Shown: piece by piece, positions 1 through 9,979 of the stretch
Position numbering within the stretch: position 1 is the first letter of the stretch
How the letters are laid out: each line of letters begins with the position of its first letter
Assembly (NCBI RefSeq): GCF_023734775.1
Contig: NZ_AP025732.1
Location: forward strand, 6,384,501-6,448,500
From: Nostoc cf. commune SO-36
GTDB taxonomy: Bacteria > Cyanobacteriota > Cyanobacteriia > Cyanobacteriales > Nostocaceae
DNA: 64,000 nt
Direction: 5' to 3'
Position numbers and translations under genes: made by a program
The notes under the pieces: model-generated
The model's input: the letters and a program-made list of their open reading frames with translations, nothing else
Told to the model about the DNA's origin: nothing
The model's database searches: none

Positions 1-1
1 T

Positions 2-3000
2 TACTCTGACACACCGATCACCATTTTCAAAATTTTACAACAACTAAAAGAAAATGCTGACAACCATCTGATCACAGTTTTAATTTTTGACCAGTTTGAA
101 GAATTTTTCTTTGGTTATAGCGATCGCAATCAAAAACAGGAGTTTGATAAATTTATTAGCGATTGTCTGAATATACCCTTTGTAAAAGTTATTTTTTCCT
201 TGCGAGAAGATTATTTACATCGTTTATTAGACTTTAAAAATGTTTCTGCGCTGGAAGCGATTAATAATAATATTCTCGACAAGCATATCCGCTATCAGTT
301 AAATAATTTTTCGCCAGAATATGCTAAAGCAATTATCCAAAAATTGACAGAGCGATCGCACTTTAATTTAACACCTGCTTTAATTGATGCCTTAATCGAA
401 GATTTATCAACAGAATTTGGAGAAGTCCGCCCCATTGAGCTACAAGTTGTCGGAGCGCAAATTCAAGATGAGCGCATTACTACACTAGAAGAATATCAGC
501 CATATAGACCCAACAAACTCATCGAGCGATATCTTAAGGAACTAATTAAAGATTGCGGCCCAGAGAATGAAAGAGCCGCTTTACTTGTCTTATATTTACT
601 CACAGATGAAAGTAACAACCGACCTTTTAAAACTCGTGCTGAGTTAGCGGCGCAGCTAGCAGAATTAGAAGATGCTGGCAAATTAGATTTAGTATTAGAG
701 ATTTTAGTCAGCTCAGGCTTAGTGGTTCTTTTCCCTGATGTACCAGAACGCTATCAACTGATTCACGATTATTTAGTAGACTTGATTCGCTACCTGCAAC
801 AACAAGAATCGAGTTTACAAGTACAACTAAATCAGTTGCGCTCTAAAGTAGAACAAAGTAAAGCTGAAATTGATCGGCTCAAGAGCGAACTTAGCCAAAA
901 TAGCCAGCGATCGCAATTGATAGATTCTCATCCCCAACAAAGTTTAGACTTATTAACAGAGTTGCGAGAATTACACAAGCGGGAAGAATTGAGTCAGTTA
1001 GAAATTGAGCAATTGCGAGCTGAACTTAAAGAAAAAGAGTTAACAGCTAAACTTGCGGAAAGTCAAAAGAAACAAAGACTCAGTGAAGCTCAATTAAATC
1101 GTTCGCTAAAAATCGCCCTAACTGCTTCTTTTCTCGCCATATTAGGATTAAGTGTTTCCATCGTCACAGCAGTAGATAGCGAAATTAAAACCCTCAGTGC
1201 ATCTAGTGAAGCCCTCTTTGCCTCGCAAAAAGGTATTGATGCCTTAAAGGAGGGTTTAAAGGCAGGGAAAAAATTACAACAAACAGTTTGGGTAGATTCC
1301 TATACAAAAGAGCAAGTACGGACGGCATTATATCAAGCCGTTTCTGGGTTAAAAGAATATAACCGCTTGGACGGGCATATATCTGGGGTAAATAGTGTTG
1401 CATTCAGCCCTGATCGCTCTTTAATTGCCTCAGCCAGTGCAGATACTACAATCAAACTCTGGCATCCCGATGGTAGCTTGGTTAAAACCTTGTCGGGCCA
1501 TGAAGATGTAGTTAATAGTGTCAGTTTCAGCCCAGATGGTCAAATTGTTGCTTCCGCCAGTCAAGACAGGACAGTAAAACTTTGGAGTCGAGATGGTCAA
1601 CTGCTTGCTACCTTATTAGGGCATCAAGCTGTGGTGAATAGTGTTAGTTTCAGCCCAGATGGGCAGATTATTGCTTCGGCGAGTACAGACAAAACAGTGA
1701 AATTGTGGAGCCGAGATGGTAAGCTGCTCAAAACCTTGCAAGGACATGATGGTGCAGTTTTGAGTGTCGCTTGGTCAACCGATGGACAAACCATTGCTTC
1801 TGGGAGTGCTGACAAAACAGTGAAATTGTGGAGTCGGGATGGTAAGCTGCTCAAAACCTTGCAGGGACATGAAGATGCAGTTTTGAGTGTCGCTTGGTCG
1901 CCCGATGCTAAAACTATTGCTTCAGCTAGTTTAGACCAGACAATCAAACTGTGGAATCTGGAGGGTAAATTACTGCGAACCTTATCAGGGCATAGTGCTG
2001 GAGTTACCAGTATCAGTTTTAGCCGTGATGGTAATACGATGCCTACGGCGGGCTACGCCTACGCTTCTGCAAGTACCGACGAGACAATCAAACTCTGGAA
2101 TTTTGAAGGTGTGCTGCTAGGAACCCTAAAGGGACATAATAATTGGGTTAACAGCGTCAGTTTCAGCCCAGACGGTCGCACCCTAGCTTCTGCAAGCCGC
2201 GACAAAACTGTTAAACTTTGGCATTGGGACGATGTGTTATTACGAAAACCCAAAGCCGATAACGATGACTGGATAACTAGCATCAGTTTCAGCCCAGACG
2301 ATCGCACCTTAGCAGCAGCAAGCCGAGACAAAACTGTAAAACTTTTCAGCCGCGAAGGTAAACTACTCCGTACTTTTACTGGGCATGAAGGTCAAGTTTG
2401 GGGAGTTAGTTTCAGCCCCGATGGTCAAGTAATTGCTTCGGCTAGTAAAGATAAAACTCTAAAGCTTTGGAGTCGTGACGGTAAACTACTCAATACTTTA
2501 CAGGGTCATAATGAAGCCGTCTTGAGTGTAGCTTGGTCGCCTGATAGTCAAATAATTGCCTCAGCTAGTAAAGATAAAACGGTGAAACTTTGGAATCGCA
2601 ACGGTAAACTACTTAACATTTTGCAGGGACATCAAGATGACGTGAATTGGGTCAGCTTTAGTCCTGATGGCAAGTTGCTAGCCTCAGCCAGCGATGACAA
2701 AAGCGTGAAAATCTGGAGTGTATATGGTAAATTGCTATACACATTAACTGGTCATAGCCGCCGGGTAAATGGGGTTGCTTGGTCGCCTGATAGTCAAGCG
2801 ATCGCTTCAGCTAGTATTGATAACACAGTGAAGATTTGGAGTCGGGACGGTGATTTGCTAAATACTCTTACAGGCGATGGTGATAGTTTTATCAGTGTGA
2901 GTTTTAGCCCCGATGGTAAGACTTTGGCTGCTAGCAGTGATGACAAAGTGAGGATTTGGAACCGAGAAGGGACATTACTAATTGCTTTAAAAGGTGATAA

Positions 3001-3202
3001 GCAAGAGTTAACCAGCGTCAGTTTTAGTAATGACGGTAAGACTCTGGCTGCGGGTAGTGGTAATGGTACAGTGATTTTCCAGAATTTGGCAGATATCGAA
3101 CTGGAAAAATTGCTGGCACGAGGTTGCAATTTGCTACATGATTATTTGCAGACTAATCAAAAGGTAATGAAAAGCGATCGCGCCTTGTGTTCTGGTAGGT
3201 GA
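2..3202 (+). CDS. STAND-type NTPase with 14 WD40 repeats (5' end outside window)
   Basis: The frame is open from base 2, so the TTG at 200 is not the real start; 1066 codons are visible and the N-terminus lies to the left. The first residues hold a Walker B-like stretch ([11 protein letters not shown]), as in STAND (nSTAND1-like) ATPases. Then come a helical region, a coiled coil (about bases 790-1090), one hydrophobic segment (about 1105-1165) and 14 WD40 repeats (about 1365-3090), enough for two seven-bladed propellers. Family knowledge: such proteins are signal-activated NTPase scaffolds, with an effector domain usually at the N-terminus, which cannot be seen here. Blade 6 carries an in-frame repeat insertion. 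The C-terminal tail ([17 protein letters not shown]) is typical of cyanobacterial WD40 proteins. The sensed signal is unknown. Confidence 0.9.
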   Translation, partial: YSDTPITIFKILQQLKENADNHLITVLIFDQFEEFFFGYSDRNQKQEFDKFISDCLNIPFVKVIFSLREDYLHRLLDFKNVSALEAINNNILDKHIRYQLNNFSPEYAKAIIQKLTERSHFNLTPALIDALIEDLSTEFGEVRPIELQVVGAQIQDERITTLEEYQPYRPNKLIERYLKELIKDCGPENERAALLVLYLLTDESNNRPFKTRAELAAQLAELEDAGKLDLVLEILVSSGLVVLFPDVPERYQLIHDYLVDLIRYLQQQESSLQVQLNQLRSKVEQSKAEIDRLKSELSQNSQRSQLIDSHPQQSLDLLTELRELHKREELSQLEIEQLRAELKEKELTAKLAESQKKQRLSEAQLNRSLKIALTASFLAILGLSVSIVTAVDSEIKTLSASSEALFASQKGIDALKEGLKAGKKLQQTVWVDSYTKEQVRTALYQAVSGLKEYNRLDGHISGVNSVAFSPDRSLIASASADTTIKLWHPDGSLVKTLSGHEDVVNSVSFSPDGQIVASASQDRTVKLWSRDGQLLATLLGHQAVVNSVSFSPDGQIIASASTDKTVKLWSRDGKLLKTLQGHDGAVLSVAWSTDGQTIASGSADKTVKLWSRDGKLLKTLQGHEDAVLSVAWSPDAKTIASASLDQTIKLWNLEGKLLRTLSGHSAGVTSISFSRDGNTMPTAGYAYASASTDETIKLWNFEGVLLGTLKGHNNWVNSVSFSPDGRTLASASRDKTVKLWHWDDVLLRKPKADNDDWITSISFSPDDRTLAAASRDKTVKLFSREGKLLRTFTGHEGQVWGVSFSPDGQVIASASKDKTLKLWSRDGKLLNTLQGHNEAVLSVAWSPDSQIIASASKDKTVKLWNRNGKLLNILQGHQDDVNWVSFSPDGKLLASASDDKSVKIWSVYGKLLYTLTGHSRRVNGVAWSPDSQAIASASIDNTVKIWSRDGDLLNTLTGDGDSFISVSFSPDGKTLAASSDDKVRIWNREGTLLIALKGDKQELTSVSFSNDGKTLAAGSGNGTVIFQNLADIELEKLLARGCNLLHDYLQTNQKVMKSDRALCSGR
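2036..2065 (+). repeat. Small dispersed repeat inserted in frame in a WD40 blade
   Basis: The stretch reading ATGCCTACGGCGGGCTACGC and onward adds about eight residues (MPTAGYAY) to blade 6, where the other blades run straight from DG-x-T to the IASAS strand. The same motif occurs inverted at 30937-30966 in non-coding DNA, so this is a copy of a mobile small repeat and not an ordinary loop. Confidence 0.75.
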
Positions 3203-3270
3203 TGGAGAAGAATGATGAAAGGTAATGTGGTGTTAAGATAAGTAAACCGACTCCCTCGCGCCAAAGTTCA

Positions 3271-4059
3271 ATGACTATTGCTAAACTGTCCGAACTAGGC
3301 ATTACTCACCTTCCCGACCATACTGAGTTACCAGATTCAGATGGAACCTTTGTGAAAAACTTTCAAGAACACCCACAAAGCATACTTCTAACTGACTCCG
3401 TTCAAGGTATATTACAGCAAATTCACTCAGATAATCAGTATTGTATTGGTCAAGATTGTGGCATTTACTGGCGTTTGACTGAACCACCTGAGCGCGGTGC
3501 AGAAGCACCCGATTGGTTTTACGTCCCGAATGTTGCACCTATGTTAAACGGTCAGTTTCGACGTTCTTATGTGCTGTGGCAAGAATATGTTGCTCCCCTA
3601 ATTGTACTGGAATTCGCTTCTGGGGATGGTTCACAAGAAAGAGATAATACTCCAATTACTGGTAAATTCTGGGTATACGAGCAAGCAATCCGCGTACCTT
3701 TTTATGGCATTTACGAATTTAGCAAAGCTGCGATTGAGGTTTATCACTTAGTTGATGGTAGGTATCAGCAACTCACAGCTAACGAACGTGGACATTATGA
3801 GATTTCCTTGATGGGTGTCGAATTGGGTATTTGGCAAGGACAGTATGGAAATACTAAAGCGCCTTGGTTGCGTTGGTGGGATGCACAGGGAAATCTATTA
3901 CTAACTGGTGAGGAAAAATTGCAGTTATTAGCACCTCAACTAGAACAAGAACAAGAAAAATCGCAGTTATTAACATCCCAATTGGAACAAGAACAGCAAA
4001 AAAACCAGCGTTTAGAAGAACGCTTGAGACAACTTGGAATTAATCCTGATGAAGTTTAA
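3271..4059 (+). CDS. Uma2-family (DUF820) PD-(D/E)XK-like protein with coiled-coil tail
   Basis: The 262-aa product has the cyanobacterial Uma2/DUF820 pattern: an acidic APDWFYVP strand, a VLEFASGDG strand, then GKFWVYEQA and a strand ending in YGIYEF. Family knowledge: the fold is restriction-endonuclease-like, but the cellular role is not established and many copies occur per Nostoc genome. After about residue 205 there is a Gln/Glu-rich coiled coil (LEQEQEKSQLL and similar), common in this family. It lies 68 bp after the WD40 gene on the same strand, but nothing shows co-transcription. A decayed relative lies at 11766-11847. Confidence 0.8.
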   Translation: MTIAKLSELGITHLPDHTELPDSDGTFVKNFQEHPQSILLTDSVQGILQQIHSDNQYCIGQDCGIYWRLTEPPERGAEAPDWFYVPNVAPMLNGQFRRSYVLWQEYVAPLIVLEFASGDGSQERDNTPITGKFWVYEQAIRVPFYGIYEFSKAAIEVYHLVDGRYQQLTANERGHYEISLMGVELGIWQGQYGNTKAPWLRWWDAQGNLLLTGEEKLQLLAPQLEQEQEKSQLLTSQLEQEQQKNQRLEERLRQLGINPDEV

Positions 4060-4095
4060 TATTTGATTGGGGATGGATGGACAAGTGTTATTATG

Positions 4096-4278
4096 CTACT
4101 TCTTTAATGCAGTAGATAATTGGCGCAAGCGATCGCTAACTTCTAAGTTAGACTCTTGCGATCGCAATTTTGGTGGGATCTCTGCTAACAAAAGTGGATT
4201 TTCTTGCAACCATTCGTTAAGTGCAACTCCCATCCATGTGCCTTGCTTTTCTCTAAAACTATCAATCAATCCCTTGAG
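4096..4278 (-). other. 60-codon open frame directly after the dynamin-like stop codon
   Basis: Reading on in the same frame past the TAA of the 701-aa GTPase (4279-4281) gives 60 sense codons and then TAG at 4096-4098. The peptide looks protein-like (LKGLIDSFREKQGTWMG, then NEWLQENPLLLAEIPPKL) and is amphipathic at its end. It may be the original C-terminus cut off by a nonsense mutation, a readthrough extension, or a separate fragment starting at its internal Met. It contains two HIP1-like sites. No function is assigned. Confidence 0.45.
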
Positions 4279-6384
4279 TTATTGAATGCAGTATGATTCA
4301 AAACCTGCTGCTTCAAAAATTGCCGCCCGCAAGTACTCTTCAAAAGCATTAATATCATTTTCTACTTCAAATATTACATCATCTTGCGGAGATTGGAATT
4401 CACTGGATACATCTATAGCAATTTGTGTGGCAACATTAATAATCGGTGCTGCGATTCCTGTTATTCCTAAAACTTGTTGCCTTGTATTAGGATTGTAGAG
4501 TAATTTATAACCATATTTTGCGTATCTTTTAAGAATTTGAAAAGCTGCTTCTTCTCCTGTATAATAGTTATCAACTATTTCAATATCTACACCAAGGCTT
4601 TTAGCAATTTTATCGCGGGCATCGCTATTAAGTGGAGCGCGAATTAATACTTCTGCAACTGGACGGGCAAAACGTAAAAACAGAACACTTAAGCTATTTT
4701 CTAGCTTAGATAAAAAGTATTCTTCCGATTTATCAATTAATCTTTCTTTGACTTGCTTACTGCCCCACAACAAGGTTGTCATGTATTCGACTAGTTTTAA
4801 TGCCTCATCTTTCAATTCTAGAGCGAGTTGTCGGGCTATAGAAGATAAAAGCTTGCTAATATCGCCATATAAATCTTCACGCCAAGCGAAATTAGCTTTC
4901 ATGCGGTCAAACTGTGGGAATGAGTTAGCAGCAAAGATAATATCTTTTTTTCTAAATGCTTCTGTTTTCAGTTTTTGGATTTCACTGGCAACAATTTGTA
5001 GATATCTCTCTTTAAATTTGGCGAGGCTGGTTGCAGAATTAGTAGTTAAATTATCAAAAGAGTTATTGGTAACAGAATCATAAAACTTTTGGAGATCGGC
5101 TTTCTTCTCTTCCCATCTATGATTCCACCATTCGCTAAACAAAACTCGTCTACGGTCTTCTTCAAATCGTTTTGCTTCTTCAGGGTTTTCAGGATAACGT
5201 TTACTAACTAAATTATAAATTTCTTCCGAGGTAGCTAAGATTGTATTTATGGAAGCCTCACATCTCTTTTTTAAGATAAATACACGTTCAGTATTAATAT
5301 AATTAAATATTTTCTCTTTGATTTCTGGAATTCCAGTACCTTTCTTATTTAAAGTTTCCTCATCGAGAATCCCAGTTAATCTTTTTAACTGGGCTTGGAT
5401 ATTACTTGTATCACCAATCTCTAACCTTGTTTGTTCTCCAGCTAATCCATTCAAAATTAGATATGCTCCAGCAGAACCATATATAATACGTTCCTGTGGA
5501 AGTTTGGCACGTTTAAACCAATCTTGGGATGCTTCTTCAATATGAGTTTGAAGTGCTTCTGGAGTAGCTAACGAGTCAATACGACTTAAAAATACAAAAA
5601 GTTTATCAGCAACGGTAATATTTTTGTCACCAATTTCTGTAAATTTGATGATTTCTAGTTCTTTCTCTCTCAGGCTAGTAAAACGCTGTACTAATATTAC
5701 GGCATCGCAATCTGACAGCATTTCCTTGGCTTCGTCAACGTGCTTTGCTAAACCTGAATCTAAACCAGGAACATCATAAAATACAATACCTTCGGCTTGG
5801 GCAAGTTTGTTAGTATAAAGTCTCGCTTCTAAAACAGCATGAGCATACTTTTCGTCTGCTACATACTTCTTCAGTGATTCCCTAATATCGTCTAAACAAG
5901 TAAATGGAAAAGTCCGATTACCTTCTTTTCTTACTTGCTGCAAAGTAATTTCATTTTCTCGGATAGTTTTGATATCTTCTTGGGCTTTTGCTGTTTCAAG
6001 CTCGTTTAATAAATTGATAAATTGTTCTTCTGTTTTCGCTTGTACTTCAAGCTTTTGCTCGGTGTCATTTTCAACCGAATAAATTTGCGTTGTTGTAAAT
6101 GTACATCTTCCTCCCTTAGCTGGAAGTAAATCGCATTCTAACCAGGCATTAATAAAAGTACTTTTTCCTGCTTTTTCTAAACCGACAACTGCAATGCGAA
6201 ACTCTCGCTTTTTGAGCCTTTCAAGTTGACGACGGGCTGGTTCTGCTTCTTGTAAAAGTAGTGCTTTTAATTGAGAAGGAACTTCAGCTTGAGGTAAATT
6301 AGCTAAATTAACCGCGTATCTCTGTACGTTTAGAGCTTCACTTAAACGAGCCTCATAATAAGAAGATGCTGTTTTCCAATCCAT
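4279..6384 (-). CDS. Dynamin-like GTPase, 701 aa
   Basis: The G1 P-loop GLEKAGKS is at residues 68-75, with a Thr-rich switch region (GRCTFTTTQIYSV), G3 DVPGLDSG and a G4-like SRID in FVFLSRIDS. A long helical stalk follows. A hydrophobic segment (QVLGITGIAAPIINVATQIAI) near the C-terminus could be a membrane-insertion paddle. Family knowledge: bacterial dynamin-like proteins bind and remodel membranes, often act as pairs encoded side by side, and some protect against membrane damage or phage. This is the last gene of a three-gene minus-strand group, 11 bp after the 188-aa gene. The frame continues for 60 codons past the stop. Membrane remodelling here is inferred. Confidence 0.85.
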   Translation of the reverse strand: MDWKTASSYYEARLSEALNVQRYAVNLANLPQAEVPSQLKALLLQEAEPARRQLERLKKREFRIAVVGLEKAGKSTFINAWLECDLLPAKGGRCTFTTTQIYSVENDTEQKLEVQAKTEEQFINLLNELETAKAQEDIKTIRENEITLQQVRKEGNRTFPFTCLDDIRESLKKYVADEKYAHAVLEARLYTNKLAQAEGIVFYDVPGLDSGLAKHVDEAKEMLSDCDAVILVQRFTSLREKELEIIKFTEIGDKNITVADKLFVFLSRIDSLATPEALQTHIEEASQDWFKRAKLPQERIIYGSAGAYLILNGLAGEQTRLEIGDTSNIQAQLKRLTGILDEETLNKKGTGIPEIKEKIFNYINTERVFILKKRCEASINTILATSEEIYNLVSKRYPENPEEAKRFEEDRRRVLFSEWWNHRWEEKKADLQKFYDSVTNNSFDNLTTNSATSLAKFKERYLQIVASEIQKLKTEAFRKKDIIFAANSFPQFDRMKANFAWREDLYGDISKLLSSIARQLALELKDEALKLVEYMTTLLWGSKQVKERLIDKSEEYFLSKLENSLSVLFLRFARPVAEVLIRAPLNSDARDKIAKSLGVDIEIVDNYYTGEEAAFQILKRYAKYGYKLLYNPNTRQQVLGITGIAAPIINVATQIAIDVSSEFQSPQDDVIFEVENDINAFEEYLRAAIFEAAGFESYCIQ

Positions 6385-6395
6385 TTGAATAGCCC

Positions 6396-6962
6396 TTAAA
6401 TACTGTTAAATGCTTCTAAGCCAGATAAATATTTTAGACAATATATTTTTTCGATAGTGCCTTGCTCCTGAAGTGGTAAGTTCTCTTTTAAACTATATTG
6501 ACTATCTTTCCCAATCATTGTTTGAGCATTAGGTATATTAATTCTGATATAAATTCTTTTTCGCTCATTAACAGATGCAATATCTTCATTTGTGGGCACT
6601 AAAGATTCATCTATTGATTTAACCTTAGCACTTTCGGTACATAGAAAATATGATGCATTATCTATAAGCTCTTTTAAATCAGAAACATTTACAGAACTAT
6701 TTATTCTTAAATTGTATGCTGCTGATGCTGGTATAACTAAACATAAACTTACTGACTCTCTTTGTTTCGCTGTAGATTCTTCATGATCCTCTACTGGGAT
6801 GGGTCGATTAGCTTGTCCTTGTTGCTGAGGATTTTTTGGGCAAAGATTTAACCCAAAAATGCTTGCCAGCCAAATTAATAATTCTTTCATGTCTTTTACC
6901 TCTTGATTATGAATAATTGATATCTTTAGATTTTTTTCTACTATTTCATATTGCTTATTCAA
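6396..6962 (-). CDS. Hypothetical protein between two dynamin-like genes
   Basis: I do not recognise this 188-aa protein. A Met near residue 25 begins a short hydrophobic stretch (MKELLIWLASIFGLNLCPK), which could be the true start of a membrane-anchored or lipobox-like N-terminus. Then come a polar linker rich in Gln, Pro and Glu and a mixed alpha/beta region (SLCLVIPASAAYNLRINSS; IYIRINIP). It sits 28 bp after one GTPase and 11 bp before the other on the same strand, which suggests an operon and an accessory role with the GTPases. That role is inference from position alone. Confidence 0.65.
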   Translation of the reverse strand: MNKQYEIVEKNLKISIIHNQEVKDMKELLIWLASIFGLNLCPKNPQQQGQANRPIPVEDHEESTAKQRESVSLCLVIPASAAYNLRINSSVNVSDLKELIDNASYFLCTESAKVKSIDESLVPTNEDIASVNERKRIYIRINIPNAQTMIGKDSQYSLKENLPLQEQGTIEKIYCLKYLSGLEAFNSI

Positions 6963-8656
6963 CTATTGTGAGTAAAAAATGACTTAAGCATTATGAAATA
7001 TCTTTTAACACTTTAGCTAAACTATAAAATTCTTCTCTCAGGTCTTTGGCTTTGCAATGTATAGGTTGCCAAATATTTTTCTGCTTTTCAAAATCTAGAG
7101 TGATTTCTCTATGTGCCATATCTAATTTTTCTTGGTAACGATTAATTACATTCGTTTGAAATTCATCTATATTTTTTTTTAAACAATCCATTTGTTCTAC
7201 TAGCCAACGCATAATGTGCTGGGCAATTTCACCACGCGATTGCTTTGACTGATCCCTCCAGCCACTAAACAAGTTATCTACACTGGGAATTTCAGCATTA
7301 TCACTAGAACGGGTTTCGTACTTTGTTTCATAATATGTTTCTTTAAAAATAAACAATGTATGCCAACTTCTTCTAGTTTTTGTAACTTCTATTTCTTCCT
7401 GCCAAGTTCCTGATTTAATTGCAAAGCCTGATTGGAAATTCACTTGAAAAGAAAGGATTTTATCCACTTTACTAAGCTCTGATTCAGGAAAGTTAATAGC
7501 CATATTAGGTGCTTTTTCATTCATACCTTCTTTAAGATACAGTATGTGGCATTTGAAAATTTCTTCCACTGAGTTATATATTCTTCCTTGTTCTTGGCGA
7601 GAAATTTGCTCTAATACATCTTTCATAACAAGATTGAGATGCATAGCAAGCTCATTTAGTTCTTCATTTAGTTGTCTAAGTTTACTTTTCTCTTCATCCG
7701 TTTTTGCTTCCATTTTTTTGCCAGATTCAGCAACAAAACCTGTGTAACCTAAGTTAACTAGTCTTTTTAAACAGTTACCTAGTAAATTGACATGTATAAT
7801 GTTTGCTTTTTTTAGGTTTGGAGTATCCAAAATAACTTTTCCACTTTTTAGAGACTGAGCAACTACTTCTAATACTCGCGTTATACCCTGACCTAAGTGA
7901 TCATTCCAATCATAAAGAGGAATTAGCTTATCTTGTATTTTATTATAAGGTTCATCATTTTCAAAACTATATAGTGTTTCCTCTAGTCCTCTTAATGCTT
8001 CATCTCCTGCTTTCTCTTCTACTACTTGCTTAATTTTTTCAAATGGCTCCCTTAATTTCTTGTCACTATATTCTAGAAAATCTTTAAGTACAGACCTAAT
8101 TTGCAATATGTTTTTATTTTCATCTTGATATTTTTCTTCTGAACTATTAAGAATGGCTGTTGTTGTCTGTAAAGCCCACTCTGTAATAGCATTCCCAGCA
8201 GCAATATTAAAACGTTCTATTGCTTGAGGGATAACTAACCTGGGAAAATACTGACTAATATGCTCTCTTAAGGATTGCTGAAATTCTTCTGCATAAGACT
8301 TTTGCCATAACGCATCAGAAACCCTATTTCGATCATGTCTAGACCATCTTTCTGTTTTAAATGGAAGGTCTTCTAATATACTTTCATCAATTAATCCTAA
8401 AAAATTGTTTCGTGCTTTTTTAGATGCTTCTGCACTATATATTTCATCATTGTTTTTGATTTGTAGTGCCAGTAAAGCAGCCCATGTACTCAGTTTTATA
8501 ACCTGTAATGTGTCGATCTCTTGTGTATACTCTTTTAGCTGTTCTGAGAGTTCGTACTTGATTTTACATATCGCATCTTCAACAAAACGATTCTCAGTTT
8601 CTGGCCAGTTTCTATCTGCTCGAAAAACATCAATACGATTTAGAATAAACAGCATA

Positions 8657-9979
8657 GGGACTTGCAAGAAAATAAAATACCAGCCATTCTAGAAGAGAAG
8701 AAGCGGTGAACTGTCCGCGCCTAGTTTAAATATCTAGAATGGGAATCCCTCAATTCATGCTCACCGACACCATCAAATCGACCTTTAAAGATGCAGCACA
8801 GAAACTGACTAGCAATCGCAAACGAGATTTCATGGCAAAAGTTACCGAAGATTACTTCGATAGTTCAGCACGCATTGCAGAAACCGTTATGGGATGGAAT
8901 CGCCAGAGTGTGCAACTCGGCTTGCATGAAAGGCGGACGGGGATAGTCTGTGTAGAGAATTATCAGGCAAGGGGACGACACAATAGTATTGAGGTATTGC
9001 CCAACTTAGAAGCAGATATTCGTTCATTGGTGGATGCTCAAGCTCAAGCCGACCCTAAATTTCAATCGACCTTTCTGTATGCCCGCATTAGTGCCAGAGC
9101 AGTAAGAGAAGCATTAGTAAGTGTTCATGGCTATAACGAGAGCGAATTGCCATCTCGTCAAACTTGTGGAGAAATTCTCAATCGCTTAGGGTATCGCCTA
9201 AAAAAACACAAAAAACGAAACCCTTGAAAAAGATTCCGCAAACTGATGCCATTTTCGAGAATGTGTTCCGGGAGAATCAGGCATCAGATGAAAACCCCAA
9301 ATCGTTGCGAGTGTCTATAGATACTAAAGCTAAGGTGAAGATTGGCAACCTTTCTAGAGGCGGTAAAGCTCGGACAATGGAGGCGAAAGCTGCTGATGAC
9401 CACGATACACAGTGGTCATCAGTCTTAGTTCCCTTTGGCATTCTCAATACACATAATGACCAGCTATCGATTTACTTGGGTCAGTCGGCGGAAACCAGTG
9501 ATTTTATCGTCGATTGTTTAACCGCTTGGTGGCATGAGAATCAACACAATTACCTGGAACTTGATGAGTGGGTGATTGATCTTGATGGCGGTGCCGCTAC
9601 TCGCAGTAACCGCACACAATTTATCAAACGCATGGTTGAGTTGTCTTGTGCAATTAATTTAAAAATTCGACTGATTTATTATCCCCCTTACCATAGCAAG
9701 TACAATCCAATAGAGCGGTGTTGGGCTGCCTTGGAGAACTATTGGAATGGTGCGATTTTAGATTCTGTTGCCGCCGCAGCACAATGGGCCGCCAATATGA
9801 CTTGGAAAGGAATTGCTCCCATTGTACATCTGGTTCAAACCACATATCACAAAGGAATCAAGGTTCTCTCGCAAGAGTTAGAACAATACCAACCCCAATG
9901 GCAGCGTTCTGAAACATTACCCAAATGGGATATTACTATTGTCCCTGTTTAGCTGGTACTTTATTTTCTTGCAAGTCCC
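8657..9979 (+). mobile_element. ISAzo13-type insertion sequence, copy 1 (1323 bp)
   Basis: The ends are 28-bp terminal inverted repeats with one mismatch, beginning GGGACTTGCAAGAAAATAAA. The insertion is flanked by the direct repeat ATA (8654-8656 and 9980-9982), a 3-bp duplication as I recall for this family. It carries one transposase in two overlapping frames. A seemingly identical copy in the opposite orientation lies at 24059-25381. The open transposase frames and intact ends suggest a recent, possibly active element. Confidence 0.93.
8739..9952 (+). CDS. ISAzo13-family transposase, made by -1 frameshift
   Basis: The first frame (8739-9227, 162 aa) has N-terminal DNA-binding-like helices. 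The second (open 9164-9952) has the DDE catalytic part: DLDGGAATRSNRTQ, then YYPPYHSKYNPIERCW, then LENYWNGAILDS, characteristic of ISAzo13 transposases. They overlap in an A7 run (9200-9206) where the zero frame reads CTA AAA AAA, a plausible A_AAA_AAA slippery site. A -1 shift there gives a fusion of about 400 aa, as expected for the family. Both copies carry the same shift, which favours programmed frameshifting over random error. The ATG lies inside a potential hairpin (8684-8693 with 8733-8742). Confidence 0.88.

Noticed and set aside
4067..4285. 72-aa forward frame after the Uma2 gene
   Set aside because: It is the complement of the dynamin extension on the other strand and lacks recognisable protein features.
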